64,000 nt of DNA from Clostridium sp. 1001271st1 H5 (GCF_005845215.1 NZ_SPHO01000010.1:62001-126000); one strand, 5' to 3'; shown: positions 17,522-26,585, numbered from the stretch's first letter. A program made the numbers and translations. The notes: a model not told the origin generated them from the letters alone.

Positions 17522-18676
17522 TTAATCCGGCTGTTCAGACGAAAAGAGCTTTATGTAGCTGTGCTCATTTTCAATGACCCCGTATGCACGGGACCTCATA
17601 TAAATCCTGGCAGCCCAGTTGGTATGGGGTTTTACTTCGTTCATCTTATTTCCGTTCCTGCCCTTAAATACTCCGCCTGCTTCACTGCTGAGAATATTCA
17701 CCGCATCCTGATATTCCTCGTTTGTGACGGCCTGCATTGCATTGACATACTTGATATGGGACGGATGGATTACGGTCCTCCCCACAAATCCATTTGCCTT
17801 ATCCAGAATCACCTCCCGCAGCAGACCGTCAATCTCTGAATTAATGATGGGAATCCGCTTCATCAGGCAGTCTTCTATATCATAGCTTGGAAGCTCCTCA
17901 AACATCATCTGCTTGCTGGCCCTGAAATACTCCCACACAGGACCTGACACAACATAGTCATTATTTCTGCCAAACAGATTCAGGATGTCGGACAGGCATT
18001 CCCTTACCGTCAAAATATCATAAATTGAATAGTCCACGCCCCTGCGCACGCCAAAGCAGGAAGAAAAGTCAGTGGCGCCCACCCGGACCTGCAGCACCAT
18101 ATCCTTATATTGATTCAGAATCTCACGGATTCCTGTCAGCTCTTCCATCCGCGTCTCTTTAAAGGCCACCTCTGAATCTTCAATAATAGGCATTCCGTAT
18201 ATGATTTCACCGAAGGTTTCATTCAGCTGCTTTAGATACTGCATATACGCCTGGCCGTTGTGGGTATTGAATTTCGGAAAATTGATTCCCGCCAGCACCT
18301 TTACATGTTTGCGGGTCAGCTGCTCTGAGAAATGGATGAACTGCTGCTGGTTCCTGACCCTGCAGAAAATAAGGGGCAAATCATCATATGTAAGCTCATG
18401 GTTATCAATGGCCGTACTGAATCTGTCCAGCATCCTGATAACGTTTTTTTCCGCCTCTTCAACCTGTCCTTCCGGGCAGGCGTCCTCAAAGCAGAACACC
18501 ATGGAGGTCAGACCCGGAAGTTCACGGTTCAATACCTTTCTGGAAAAATCTTTTGTTCCCGGCATATACATGGTTGCTCCCAGACAATACTGAAGCAGCT
18601 CCCTCTCCGTATATTTGCAAAAGTCCTCCGGCGGCACAACAAACTTAAAATCAGAATTATACTGATGGTGTCTCAT
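17522..18676 (-). CDS. HpcH/HpaI-CitE-like C-C bond lyase
   Basis: The 384-residue protein resembles the CitE/HpcH TIM-barrel family. It contains LGATMYMPGTKDFSRKVL, SMVFCFEDACPEGQVEEAE, LPLIFCRVRN and a later VLAGINFPKF. The Glu/Asp pair in FCFEDA and the Arg in FCRVRN fit the Mg2+/substrate site of CitE-like lyases. The length is above that of CitE (about 290) and fits the larger C-C_Bond_Lyase group. It would make or break a C-C bond next to a carbonyl or thioester. The gene lies between the fumarase-like pair and a TIM-barrel protein, with gaps of only 6-14 bases. Substrate unknown. Confidence 0.75.
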   Translation of the reverse strand: MRHHQYNSDFKFVVPPEDFCKYTERELLQYCLGATMYMPGTKDFSRKVLNRELPGLTSMVFCFEDACPEGQVEEAEKNVIRMLDRFSTAIDNHELTYDDLPLIFCRVRNQQQFIHFSEQLTRKHVKVLAGINFPKFNTHNGQAYMQYLKQLNETFGEIIYGMPIIEDSEVAFKETRMEELTGIREILNQYKDMVLQVRVGATDFSSCFGVRRGVDYSIYDILTVRECLSDILNLFGRNNDYVVSGPVWEYFRASKQMMFEELPSYDIEDCLMKRIPIINSEIDGLLREVILDKANGFVGRTVIHPSHIKYVNAMQAVTNEEYQDAVNILSSEAGGVFKGRNGNKMNEVKPHTNWAARIYMRSRAYGVIENEHSYIKLFSSEQPD

Positions 18677-18682
18677 CTCTTA

Positions 18683-19576
18683 TCACCTGATTGAACCTTT
18701 CTTGGAGCCAACGGCTTCCGGATAATATGCATCAATCATGCGCCTGACCAGGCATACCTGTTTTGCACGCTTTTTCGCATCGTCAGCAGATGATTCCCAG
18801 CTGTGTGTCTGTGCCACGGAACCACCCGTCTTCAGGTATATGGGCGCAGCCACCCGTATCATCTCCGGCACCTCATAGTGCCGGATAAATCCTCCTGTGG
18901 ACTTTGGATTCTCCGTATGGATGTCAATGGGGATATCAATGGCCTGGCGCAGGGCTGCCAGCATCTGGAGCTGGATGTCACGGACCGGATTCACGGAATC
19001 CGCACCAATCATTTCCAACAGCCTGGCGGAGCAGGGATTTCCGTGCCCTGCGTGGGCCGAAACCTTAAAATGGCAGTCCGCGGGAATCTCTCCGGCTTTT
19101 CTCATTTCGTTTAACAGCCACAGGCATCCCTCGTCATATACCAGAAAAGACCGGCAGCCAAGGGCAGCCCCCCTTTTAACATCCTCCACCGCGCGTACCA
19201 CCTGCTCCTGTCCCCGCAGACGGTATCCCATGCGGACACCCTCAGGCGTGTTTACCGAAGCGCTGGTATCCGTGGTTGCCCTTGGGCCGATGGCAAGTAT
19301 TAAATCCGTTGCAGCCTGCCGGGCCAGGCGGACCATTTCCATGATTTCATTATCCGTTAGCATCATGATTCCCTTTGTCTGGGTCACTCTGTGGATACAG
19401 ATTCCATACCTGTCCATTTCCTCCAGAAGTGCCTCCATTACCCCGGGTCCCTGAATGCCCGGAACCTCAAACCGGTACTGGCCTCCGTCCGCAAACCGTT
19501 TTCCGGAAGACGGCAGGTCATATGCATCGCCTTCCGGCATTCCTATTGACTTTAAAAAAGCTCTTGTCTCTTTCAT
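18683..19576 (-). CDS. Predicted TIM-barrel enzyme of unknown function (U32-peptidase-like appearance)
   Basis: The 297-residue protein has alternating hydrophobic strands typical of a beta/alpha barrel: ILAIGPRATTDTSAS, CRSFLVYDEGCLWLL, CHFKVSAHAGHGNPCSARLL, IDIPIDIHTENPKSTGGF, IYLKTGG. Several His, Asp, Glu and Cys residues lie at strand ends (HAGHGNPC, DIHTEN), suggesting a metal or acid/base site. It resembles proteins labelled U32 peptidase-like, but I would not assign proteolysis. The operon links it with a CitE-like lyase and a TPP decarboxylase. GGAGGAAATTC precedes the ATG. It may act on the same small acid. Confidence 0.55.
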   Translation of the reverse strand: MKETRAFLKSIGMPEGDAYDLPSSGKRFADGGQYRFEVPGIQGPGVMEALLEEMDRYGICIHRVTQTKGIMMLTDNEIMEMVRLARQAATDLILAIGPRATTDTSASVNTPEGVRMGYRLRGQEQVVRAVEDVKRGAALGCRSFLVYDEGCLWLLNEMRKAGEIPADCHFKVSAHAGHGNPCSARLLEMIGADSVNPVRDIQLQMLAALRQAIDIPIDIHTENPKSTGGFIRHYEVPEMIRVAAPIYLKTGGSVAQTHSWESSADDAKKRAKQVCLVRRMIDAYYPEAVGSKKGSIR

Positions 19577-19603
19577 GAATTTCCTCCATTCCTGTACCTG
19601 GAT

Positions 19604-20734
19604 TTATCTCCTCAGTTCTTCCATCAGCTCCTGTATCAGACCGTGATGGGAAATCTTCAGGGGCGGCAAATCCCCCCTCAGTCCCTTGTGAATCCTTACC
19701 TCTATAAACGACGCCTTCTCTGCTCCGGCCAGCCGGTTAACGGTTTCCGCCAGTTCATCCCCTGACATGACATAGGAATCTGCGGTCACATATCCTGCGC
19801 CCTTTGCAATGCAGGTAAAGTCAACCGAATATCCGGCTGACGGCTGTCCTCCCACGGATTCATGGGCACCGTTATTAAGCACCACGTGCATAAGATTGGG
19901 GACATCCACTTTGCTGACCATTGAAAATGCCCCCATGTGCATCAGGGCCGAACAATCCCCGTCCAGACACACAATCTGGCGTCCCCTGTCCGCAGCCGCC
20001 AGGCCAAGGGCTACGGATGAGGCATGACCCATGGCGCCTACGTTCAGAAAATCGTGTCCATGGCCCTCCTTTCTCCGTTCCCTTAAAAAATACAGCTCGC
20101 GGGTTGCCCTGCCTGTGGTTGCAACGTAAATGGTATGTTCCGGCAGGGTGTCCAGAATGATTTCAATGGCCTCCTCCCGGCTCATGGGATACCTGCCGGA
20201 CAGCACACTGGTCTTCTTACCGCCTGCAAACACGCCCTTTCCTGCAATCACTGCCACCGGGCCCTTTCGTGTACGTGCCAGGCGCACAGCCCATTGAATC
20301 CGGGCCTCCATCAAATCGTCGTTGTCCTCAGCTGCCGCAAAGGGTATGTCCAGCATTTCAAGCAGCTTATCCGTCACCGCTCCCTGGGTCCTGTGCTGGG
20401 GCCAGTCATTGGTTCCCGGTTCCCCTCTCCACCCAATCAAAAGTACAAGGGGCACACTGTAGACATTCTTATCCGCCAGTGAAACAATGGGATTGAATGC
20501 ATTTCCCATACCCGAATTCTGCATATATACAAGGGGCACCCTGTTGGTGCTGAAATAATATCCGGCCGCAATGCCAACGGCGTTTCCCTCGTTGGCAGCA
20601 ATCATATGATTTTCTTCCGGTACGTGCTCCAGCAGATAATTACAGAATCCGTTCAGATAGGAGTCCGGTACCCCCACAAAGAATTCAACCCCTTCTTTGT
20701 GCAGTGTATTCACAAAACGTGCCTGGTTTATCAT
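19604..20734 (-). CDS. Phosphonopyruvate decarboxylase-like TPP enzyme (AepY family)
   Basis: The 376-residue protein has both TPP domains in one chain. The PYR part contains GVPDSYLNGF, AANEGNAVGIAAGYYF, MQNSGMGNAFNP and LIGWRGEPG. The PP part contains CLDGDCSALMHMGAFSMV and VVLNNGAHESVGGQPSAG. These match phosphonopyruvate decarboxylases closely. The cofactor-binding GDG reads GDC. No phosphoenolpyruvate mutase gene is in the window. The reaction is therefore probably decarboxylation of a 2-oxo acid to an aldehyde, but whether the substrate is phosphonopyruvate, sulfopyruvate or a dicarboxylate analogue is open. The start overlaps the stop of the aldo/keto reductase gene order (20731-20734), so the two are coupled. 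Confidence 0.82.
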   Translation of the reverse strand: MINQARFVNTLHKEGVEFFVGVPDSYLNGFCNYLLEHVPEENHMIAANEGNAVGIAAGYYFSTNRVPLVYMQNSGMGNAFNPIVSLADKNVYSVPLVLLIGWRGEPGTNDWPQHRTQGAVTDKLLEMLDIPFAAAEDNDDLMEARIQWAVRLARTRKGPVAVIAGKGVFAGGKKTSVLSGRYPMSREEAIEIILDTLPEHTIYVATTGRATRELYFLRERRKEGHGHDFLNVGAMGHASSVALGLAAADRGRQIVCLDGDCSALMHMGAFSMVSKVDVPNLMHVVLNNGAHESVGGQPSAGYSVDFTCIAKGAGYVTADSYVMSGDELAETVNRLAGAEKASFIEVRIHKGLRGDLPPLKISHHGLIQELMEELRR

Positions 20735-21732
20735 CTCTTCCTCCTTGTGGGCCTTCCGCCCTCCTGTCTCCCTGGCGCGGTATATAACGTAAAATACTCA
20801 GGCGCATCCGCCCGGCTGATTTCCCACGCCTCTTCCACTGCCTGCGCCACATCCTCCGGCAGTTTTCCCTTGCCCAGAAATGCCATGTTCTGCTTTAGAT
20901 GGGCAGGACGCGAAGCCCCGATAATGATTCCGTCCCCGCGTTCCGGCTTTAGCATGGAATGGTAAGCCAGCCAGCGGTAAGCTGCTTCCGCCACACCGAT
21001 GTCATACGGCCCGCATGCGTTCCTGATACGGCCGGCCGCCTCAAAATAGGACTCCTTCCAATACCGCTGCTGGTAATTGGGACGGTATGTAAATCTGCCT
21101 TTCTGAATCATCCCCTTCCCGCCGGAATACTTATCCGTGAGGATTCCGCCTGCCAGGGGATTGTAGGCATAAAAACTCATTCCATAGTGGGTAAGGGCAC
21201 TGTCAAGCTCCCTTTCCGCATTTCTGCTCAGCGCATTGTACAGACCTTCATAGACAGACGGACGCATCCACCCGTGTGCTTCACAAATATGGCAGGCCTG
21301 GGATACCATCCACGCAGGGAAGTTGCTCAAACCCAGCCGTCTGAATTTGCCCTGGCCGTATAAACCAGCACATGCTTCCAGTGCGGATTCCATGGGCGTG
21401 GCCGGGTCGGGGAAATGCAGGTACAGCGTATCCGCATGGTCTGTGTTCATGCGAATCAGGGATTCCGTAAACTGGGTAAGGACCGCCTCCTTATCCAGCC
21501 TTCCCGTTATCCTGGGATTAACCTTTGTGGCAATTTTCAATGACCCGGCGCCTGGTTGTCCCATTTCAGCCCCAATAAGCCGCTCGCTTTCGCCATGGTT
21601 GTACACATAGGCCGTATCAATCTCGGTGTGCCCAAGAGACATGAAATACTGAAGCATATCCCGGACATCGGTTCCAAAGACCTGCTCCCCGAAGGTCATT
21701 GTTCCAAGAATCAAATTTATACCTGGTTCCAT
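20731..21732 (-). CDS. Aldo/keto reductase, AKR7-like
   Basis: The ATG at 21730-21732 follows GGGAGGAAAAATT, a better context than the in-frame start at 21753. The product has about 333 residues with the AKR tetrad: Asp and Tyr in EIDTAYVYNHGESE, Lys in KIATKV, His in LYLHFPDP. NPLAGGILTDKY and IIGASRPAHLKQN are typical of the AKR7 (aflatoxin aldehyde/succinic semialdehyde reductase) group. It would reduce an aldehyde to an alcohol with NADPH. The adjacent TPP decarboxylase is a plausible source of that aldehyde. The stop overlaps the decarboxylase start by four bases. Confidence 0.85.
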   Translation of the reverse strand: MEPGINLILGTMTFGEQVFGTDVRDMLQYFMSLGHTEIDTAYVYNHGESERLIGAEMGQPGAGSLKIATKVNPRITGRLDKEAVLTQFTESLIRMNTDHADTLYLHFPDPATPMESALEACAGLYGQGKFRRLGLSNFPAWMVSQACHICEAHGWMRPSVYEGLYNALSRNAERELDSALTHYGMSFYAYNPLAGGILTDKYSGGKGMIQKGRFTYRPNYQQRYWKESYFEAAGRIRNACGPYDIGVAEAAYRWLAYHSMLKPERGDGIIIGASRPAHLKQNMAFLGKGKLPEDVAQAVEEAWEISRADAPEYFTLYTAPGRQEGGRPTRRKR

Positions 21733-21753
21733 AATTTTTCCTCCCTGCAGCAT

Positions 21754-23100
21754 TTACAGATACGCAAACAAGCCTTCCATACTGCCCTTCATGCTGTTTA
21801 CATAGTCCATGAGCGCCGCTGCCTCTTCCCGGGTTTTACCGCTGTATACAGCCAGTTCCGTAAAACGTTCTGAAAACTCATCCTTTGTAAGGGGATTTTC
21901 CGGTTCACCCTTTGGGAAATCCACCCGCTCCGTATATTCTTCTCCGCTGTCCAGTGTCAGTTTAAGAACCGCGGTTGTCATTGCGGGAAACAGGTCGGTG
22001 AACTCCCGGTCTGACAGTACCCTTACCTTGGCGGCAAGCGCCAGTATATCCGGGTCCTGCACACGGCCGGAGCTGTATTCCGCCAGTCCTGCCTTCCCCC
22101 ATATCAGTCCCGCGGCAACACCGTAGGGAATGCTCATTTTGGCGGATGCCGGTCCCGGAATCACGGTATGGTCATGATTGTTAACCGCCCAGTAATAGGT
22201 CCTCACTTCAATGGACGACACTGCCTGCTGCAAAATGCCGTATCGCGACCTGATATTAATTGCCGCTTCAATGGCCGGGTGGCAGTAGCGGCAGGCCGCA
22301 TAGGGTTTTGTATACGTCTTTTCAATTGCATATGTACCATTCATTCCTGGTTTTTCCAGTCTGATATCTTCCCGGCCGGTCATCATTTTCAGATACCCCC
22401 GTGAGCCTCCCAGGGGGTCGGGATGTCCCATAAAGCCTGCCCGCGCCATCTGTACGGATGTCAGCCCCAGCAGAGCCGACTTTGCGGCATTATAGGGTTT
22501 AAGTTCTGAACCGTCATCCAGCACCTTAAGCATCCCTGTTGCCGAAACACAGGCCGCCGAGAAGGCATTTACCGTCTGCTCCCATGTGAAATCCAGCATA
22601 TATGAGGCTGCCAGTGCTATACCAAGGACTCCGCAGGTCCCTGTGGCATGGTATCCCATCTCCTTGTGCCCCGGCTGTATGGAGACTGCCATTGTAAACG
22701 ATGTTTCATACCCGATAATGGCTGCCTTCAGGAACTTATCACTTTCAATCCCATACCGCTGGGCCAGGGGCAGCAGGACGGAGAAAAGCGGGGAACCCAG
22801 ATGTATGATTCCGGTATTGGTCCCGTCGTCAAAATCCAGGGCATGTCCGTTGAGGCCGTTCAAAAAAACAGCATCCTTTATATTCATCCTGCGGCCCAGG
22901 CCAATGGCGGTTATGCCGCCTGGCTCCGGCTGTTCATATTTCAGGTAATTGGCAATCTTATCCCCGATTCCTTTTGTGCCTGCCAGGGTGACGCCCAGAT
23001 AATCCAGCAGGGAAAGCCTTGCTTTATCCATTACACGGTCAGGAATCCGGGTTTTAAAAAAATCCGTCAGCCTGGTTAAAAATAGTTCTGTACTGTTCAT
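21754..23100 (-). CDS. MmgE/PrpD family protein (dehydratase/decarboxylase/epimerase type)
   Basis: The product has about 448 residues from the ATG at 23098-23100, which follows AGGGAGGATGTAT; an earlier in-frame ATG at 23136 overlaps the upstream stop. Family landmarks are LLDYLGVTLAG, LNGLNGHALDFDD, GYHATGTCGVLGIALAAS, AAKSALLGLTSVQMARAGF and KPYAACRYCHPAIEAA. This superfamily includes 2-methylcitrate dehydratase, cis-aconitate decarboxylase and iminodisuccinate epimerase, all acting on small di- or tricarboxylates. In this cassette it could process the acid used as a polysaccharide substituent. No sequence feature decides among those reactions. Confidence 0.82.
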   Translation of the reverse strand: MNSTELFLTRLTDFFKTRIPDRVMDKARLSLLDYLGVTLAGTKGIGDKIANYLKYEQPEPGGITAIGLGRRMNIKDAVFLNGLNGHALDFDDGTNTGIIHLGSPLFSVLLPLAQRYGIESDKFLKAAIIGYETSFTMAVSIQPGHKEMGYHATGTCGVLGIALAASYMLDFTWEQTVNAFSAACVSATGMLKVLDDGSELKPYNAAKSALLGLTSVQMARAGFMGHPDPLGGSRGYLKMMTGREDIRLEKPGMNGTYAIEKTYTKPYAACRYCHPAIEAAINIRSRYGILQQAVSSIEVRTYYWAVNNHDHTVIPGPASAKMSIPYGVAAGLIWGKAGLAEYSSGRVQDPDILALAAKVRVLSDREFTDLFPAMTTAVLKLTLDSGEEYTERVDFPKGEPENPLTKDEFSERFTELAVYSGKTREEAAALMDYVNSMKGSMEGLFAYL

Positions 23101-23135
23101 ATACATCCTCCCTGAACCTAAGGCTTCCCGTTCCA

Positions 23136-24185
23136 TTACGCCCTGTATCCGGGAAAAAATCCGCTGTCCCCGGCCGGTTCCTCCCGCATTTCAGCCAATG
23201 CCCTGTATTCATCTTCCATAAATATTTTCCTGCCAATGCAGAACCTGGAGGAAGCCCCCCTGTAAAATGCCTTTTTGAAACGGTAAAGGCTGTCCTCCCT
23301 TGAACCAACGCCGCCTCCCAGATGGAAAGTACGGCAGCCGTTGGCAGCTCCCCACAGGGCCGCTTCAAAAAGCAGCAGGTTTGTGGGCGCCAGGCTCTGG
23401 TATTCCTGCAGAGAACCTGACAGATGGTAATTCAGCCGCCCGTTGGCAGCCAGAATGATGGATGCAGCCACCACCTTTCCCTCCAGCTGCGCATAAAAGA
23501 CCTGGGCGTTTTGGGGCAGGTCCCTCAGTATGCTCTCATAAAAACCATCACTGAAATAATAGTAGGAATCCGCCTGGTCCTTATCCATGGTACTGTTGTA
23601 CACCTCCCTGAAACGCTGGTAGATTTCAGGGTATCTTCCGTTATAAATCACTATTCCGGATTTTATGGCCTTGCGAATCATGTTCCGGTTCTTACTGGTC
23701 AGATTCTGCCATATCACCTCTGGGGAAGAGAGGTCCATGGCAATGGTATTTCCAAGAGGTATCACCTCATACGGGCCATCTGAAAAAACGCAGTTGCCAA
23801 GTACCGGATGATACCGCACAAATTCGCTTACAATATTGTGCTCCCTGCACCAGGCTTCGTATGCATGGAACAGCTCCGGTTCATCACCCCCGCCTTCCAG
23901 GAGCCAACCTCCATATCCATACGGCGTATTAAAGTCAAACCAATAGCCCGCTGCAAGCCTTCCCCTGAATCTGCCGTCATCCGCAATGTCACGCTTCATG
24001 ACCACATTTATGCCCCGGAGCGGAGAAGTATGGGATTCATAATAAAACAGCATCGGCTCGCCATCGCCGTGCAGCCTGAACGCCTTTACATATCCGCACA
24101 TAAAGTAGACATCGTAATGTTCAAACGAGCACACCACACTGTCCCATTCTTCCGCCTGCTCTGTTGTATATACAATCAATGACAT
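23136..24185 (-). CDS. FemAB/GNAT-fold acyl- or aminoacyl-transferase
   Basis: The 349-residue protein resembles the FemX/FemAB type. Its N-terminus is VYTTEQAEEWDSVV. LTSKNRNMIRKAIKSGI is the basic motif typical of FemAB-like proteins. The C-terminal GNAT half contains VVAASIILAANGRLNYHLSGS and TFHLGGGVGSREDSLYRFKKAF. FemX enzymes move amino acids from aminoacyl-tRNA to lipid II; polysaccharide-locus relatives are thought to acylate sugars. It is the first gene of the 16-24 kb metabolic cassette in transcription order, so it is a candidate for attaching that cassette's product. The stop overlaps the possible upstream PrpD start by 1 base. Confidence 0.8.
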   Translation of the reverse strand: MSLIVYTTEQAEEWDSVVCSFEHYDVYFMCGYVKAFRLHGDGEPMLFYYESHTSPLRGINVVMKRDIADDGRFRGRLAAGYWFDFNTPYGYGGWLLEGGGDEPELFHAYEAWCREHNIVSEFVRYHPVLGNCVFSDGPYEVIPLGNTIAMDLSSPEVIWQNLTSKNRNMIRKAIKSGIVIYNGRYPEIYQRFREVYNSTMDKDQADSYYYFSDGFYESILRDLPQNAQVFYAQLEGKVVAASIILAANGRLNYHLSGSLQEYQSLAPTNLLLFEAALWGAANGCRTFHLGGGVGSREDSLYRFKKAFYRGASSRFCIGRKIFMEDEYRALAEMREEPAGDSGFFPGYRA

Positions 24186-24201
24186 GACATACTCTCCTCT
24201 T

Positions 24202-25389
24202 TTATCGTCTTAATCCAATGCTGCGCAATGCTTTTGCACATTTGAATCTGATTTTTTTTGCCAGGCCGAAGGTGGTATATTTGCGCAGCACACAGGCTCC
24301 GCCGTTTCTCGCGTATTCATCCCAGAACATACCGCGGTTTTTGGGAGGAACAGGCGCGCTGCGCAGATTAATCTGCCTTGGCACAGCCATATCCATGTTC
24401 CGCTGTTCTGCATATACCTGAGTCCCAATACGCTCCATCAGACCGGCCCCCTTTTCCGTATTCACAATTGCCAGGGAAATTCCTATATCATCATCTATCT
24501 CCGGTTCAGCCTTATCAATTCCCCAGAAATCACCCATGGTTATATCTGAAATTCTTTCTTTTGAGGCAAAGCCGCAGGAAAAACAGGAATCGCGGATGGA
24601 GTATTTGCCCAGATACAGTGTAAAGAACGGTTCGTTTTCCCTGCGCGCGCCCTCATATGTCTTGTCTTTTAATTCCACACGGATATGATGTTCCTTCCAT
24701 CCATATTTCTTTGTGCGGAAACAGACCGACACGGCCCGGTCCTTTTTTATCTTCTCAATGTAAGAAATATAGTCTTTAAAAAGACCAGGGCTCACATTTC
24801 CCCCGCACAGTACATCGCACAGAATCAGGTTCCTGGTATCCGAATCCCCCAGAAAAAGCCTTAAACCGCCTGTCTGGCAGGGAGTCCCTGTAAACAGGAC
24901 TGTCTTTCCGGCTTTCAGGCAGGCAAGGATATCCCTGAAACAGCTTCCCATATCACTCTGTACGTATTTGGATTGTCTCATCCGGTCCCTGTCATCCGCA
25001 TTGGACGCGCATATATGGCCAACGGAAAGACCGTCCCGCCATACCGCCCCGCAGACAACGCCGCCCTGCGCAAGGACATAATCGGACAGCGCAGTAAACA
25101 GGCCGCCGGATGAACTGTTTCTGCGTATGTCATTGTCCCGGTTTCTCACCGACCATACTACTCCGGCCTGGCCCGGGCCGGCGGCAAACAGGGCGTTTCT
25201 GTTGGTTTCCACGGCCGGACATACCTGATAGCAGAGATTGCATCCGGTGCATTTGCTTTCATGTATCCAAGGACGGCTGAACCCCTTTTCATCCGTCCTC
25301 ATGGATATGGCATCAGACGGGCATTTGCTGACGCATGCCCCGCAGCCATAACAAAACGGCGAATCCATTATTTCTTCCAGCTTTATCAT
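24202..25389 (-). CDS. Coenzyme F420 hydrogenase/dehydrogenase beta-like Fe-S protein
   Basis: The 395-residue protein starts with two 4Fe-4S motifs: FCYGCGACVSKCPSDAI and CTGCNLCYQVCPAVE. The FrhB N- and C-terminal domains follow, with SSSGGLFTALSDYVL, TGTPCQTGGLR, CDVLCGGNVSP and DITMGDFWG. FrhB-like proteins use flavin plus Fe-S clusters. In polysaccharide clusters they occur next to pyruvyl transferases, as here (25416-26585), and their substrate is generally unknown. The ATG follows AAGGAACAATGC. Whether it acts on sugar, lipid or the pyruvyl group cannot be told from the sequence. Confidence 0.85.
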   Translation of the reverse strand: MIKLEEIMDSPFCYGCGACVSKCPSDAISMRTDEKGFSRPWIHESKCTGCNLCYQVCPAVETNRNALFAAGPGQAGVVWSVRNRDNDIRRNSSSGGLFTALSDYVLAQGGVVCGAVWRDGLSVGHICASNADDRDRMRQSKYVQSDMGSCFRDILACLKAGKTVLFTGTPCQTGGLRLFLGDSDTRNLILCDVLCGGNVSPGLFKDYISYIEKIKKDRAVSVCFRTKKYGWKEHHIRVELKDKTYEGARRENEPFFTLYLGKYSIRDSCFSCGFASKERISDITMGDFWGIDKAEPEIDDDIGISLAIVNTEKGAGLMERIGTQVYAEQRNMDMAVPRQINLRSAPVPPKNRGMFWDEYARNGGACVLRKYTTFGLAKKIRFKCAKALRSIGLRR

Positions 25390-25415
25390 TTTGCATTGTT
25401 CCTTTTTTATCTGTC

Positions 25416-26585
25416 TTATAACTGCCTGCTGCCGGTTCCACTGTCAAAAACATTCTGCAGATAACCCCTGGACCGGGTTCTTTGGTTTTCCAATATTGAT
25501 TCTAAATCCGGGTTGGAAAACGGCTCAATCCTGATACAGTTCCCGTCCGGAGACTGGCTGTCCAGCAGTTGCGTCATCCTCAGGTACTCAAGCATGCGGT
25601 TATTCCTGTTGGAATGACGGCCCTTCATCTGCAGCGAATACATTTCTTTGTTGAATATGGTTGAAAACACGGTTGCATGGAATGAATTGGTAAACACTAC
25701 CTCTGAATGAATCAGAAGCTTCAGGAATTCCAGCGGTCCGGCTGCGGTCCGGGCAAAGGCGTCAAATCCTTTCATTTTAGCGTATTTCGGGACCAGCCTT
25801 GGGTTTAACAGCCTTATTCCCCTTTTTCTGGATTCCTTCAGCGCAAATGCCTGGAGCTCCTGCTGCTCTACCACCGGATAATAGAAAGCGTACGGTTCCG
25901 GCGGGCAGACATCCTCTGCCTGTTCTGCGGCCCTGAGCCAGTCCTCCCTCTCCGGCAGAATCACCGGGTCCGCAACCACACGGCACTCCCGCCCTGACAG
26001 AAATTCAATCAGTTCCCGGTTATTGTCTTCACGGATTGACAGGTACCTGATTCCGGCCAGTTTACCGCGTATGATTGCTGCAGTTTCTTCATCCACCATA
26101 TTTGAAGGCATTCCCAGGCTGGGGGCATAGGCTGCCGTGATTTTGTCTCCGCCTGCAAAATCAAGAAAAAAGGCACCGTCCAAATCCGTAATGGTCCGGT
26201 TCCATATCTGGTCGCTTCCGCACACAAACGCATCATACCTGTCATTGAGCCTGACAAGTTCAGGGCTGTCGCAAAAAACCTGATGGGGAGACTCAAACAG
26301 CGGTTCATGGAATTCATTAAACCTTTTCCTGACCTGCTGATAATGCTTATCCGTATGAAACAGGAAATTGCTGCCTATCCGCTTTATATTATGTCCGGCT
26401 GAGGCCAGCGAGTTCCAGCTGCCAAGCTGTGTATATCCCCTCATTCTTTCTTCCACTTTTCTGGTGCGGTAGTCAATTAAATACGCACCATGTCCCATAT
26501 CCCGCAATACCTTTACCAGGGCAAAGGCCTGTAAAGATGCCCCGTAATTCTGGCCGTTATGGACCGTGATAATCCCTATCCTCAT
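25416..26585 (-). CDS. Polysaccharide pyruvyl transferase family protein
   Basis: From the ATG at 26583-26585 (preceded by AAGGAGGAGAG) the protein has 389 residues starting MRIGIITVHNGQNYGASLQ. The reading frame stays open 57 codons further upstream, but that part overlaps the Wzy gene and is not family-like. Motifs include YDAFVCGSDQIWNRT, AYAPSLGM, SIREDNN and HSEVVFTNSFHATVFSTIF, typical of WcaK/CsaB-like pyruvyl transferases. It would add a ketal-linked pyruvate from PEP to a sugar, giving a negative charge. The start overlaps the stop of the preceding gene (ATGA). It pairs with the FrhB-like gene. Confidence 0.85.
   Translation of the reverse strand: MRIGIITVHNGQNYGASLQAFALVKVLRDMGHGAYLIDYRTRKVEERMRGYTQLGSWNSLASAGHNIKRIGSNFLFHTDKHYQQVRKRFNEFHEPLFESPHQVFCDSPELVRLNDRYDAFVCGSDQIWNRTITDLDGAFFLDFAGGDKITAAYAPSLGMPSNMVDEETAAIIRGKLAGIRYLSIREDNNRELIEFLSGRECRVVADPVILPEREDWLRAAEQAEDVCPPEPYAFYYPVVEQQELQAFALKESRKRGIRLLNPRLVPKYAKMKGFDAFARTAAGPLEFLKLLIHSEVVFTNSFHATVFSTIFNKEMYSLQMKGRHSNRNNRMLEYLRMTQLLDSQSPDGNCIRIEPFSNPDLESILENQRTRSRGYLQNVFDSGTGSRQL

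Noticed and set aside
18683..19576. Assignment as a peptidase
   Set aside because: The barrel-like pattern is reminiscent of U32 proteins, but their cysteine-rich signature, present in the gene at 61824, is absent.
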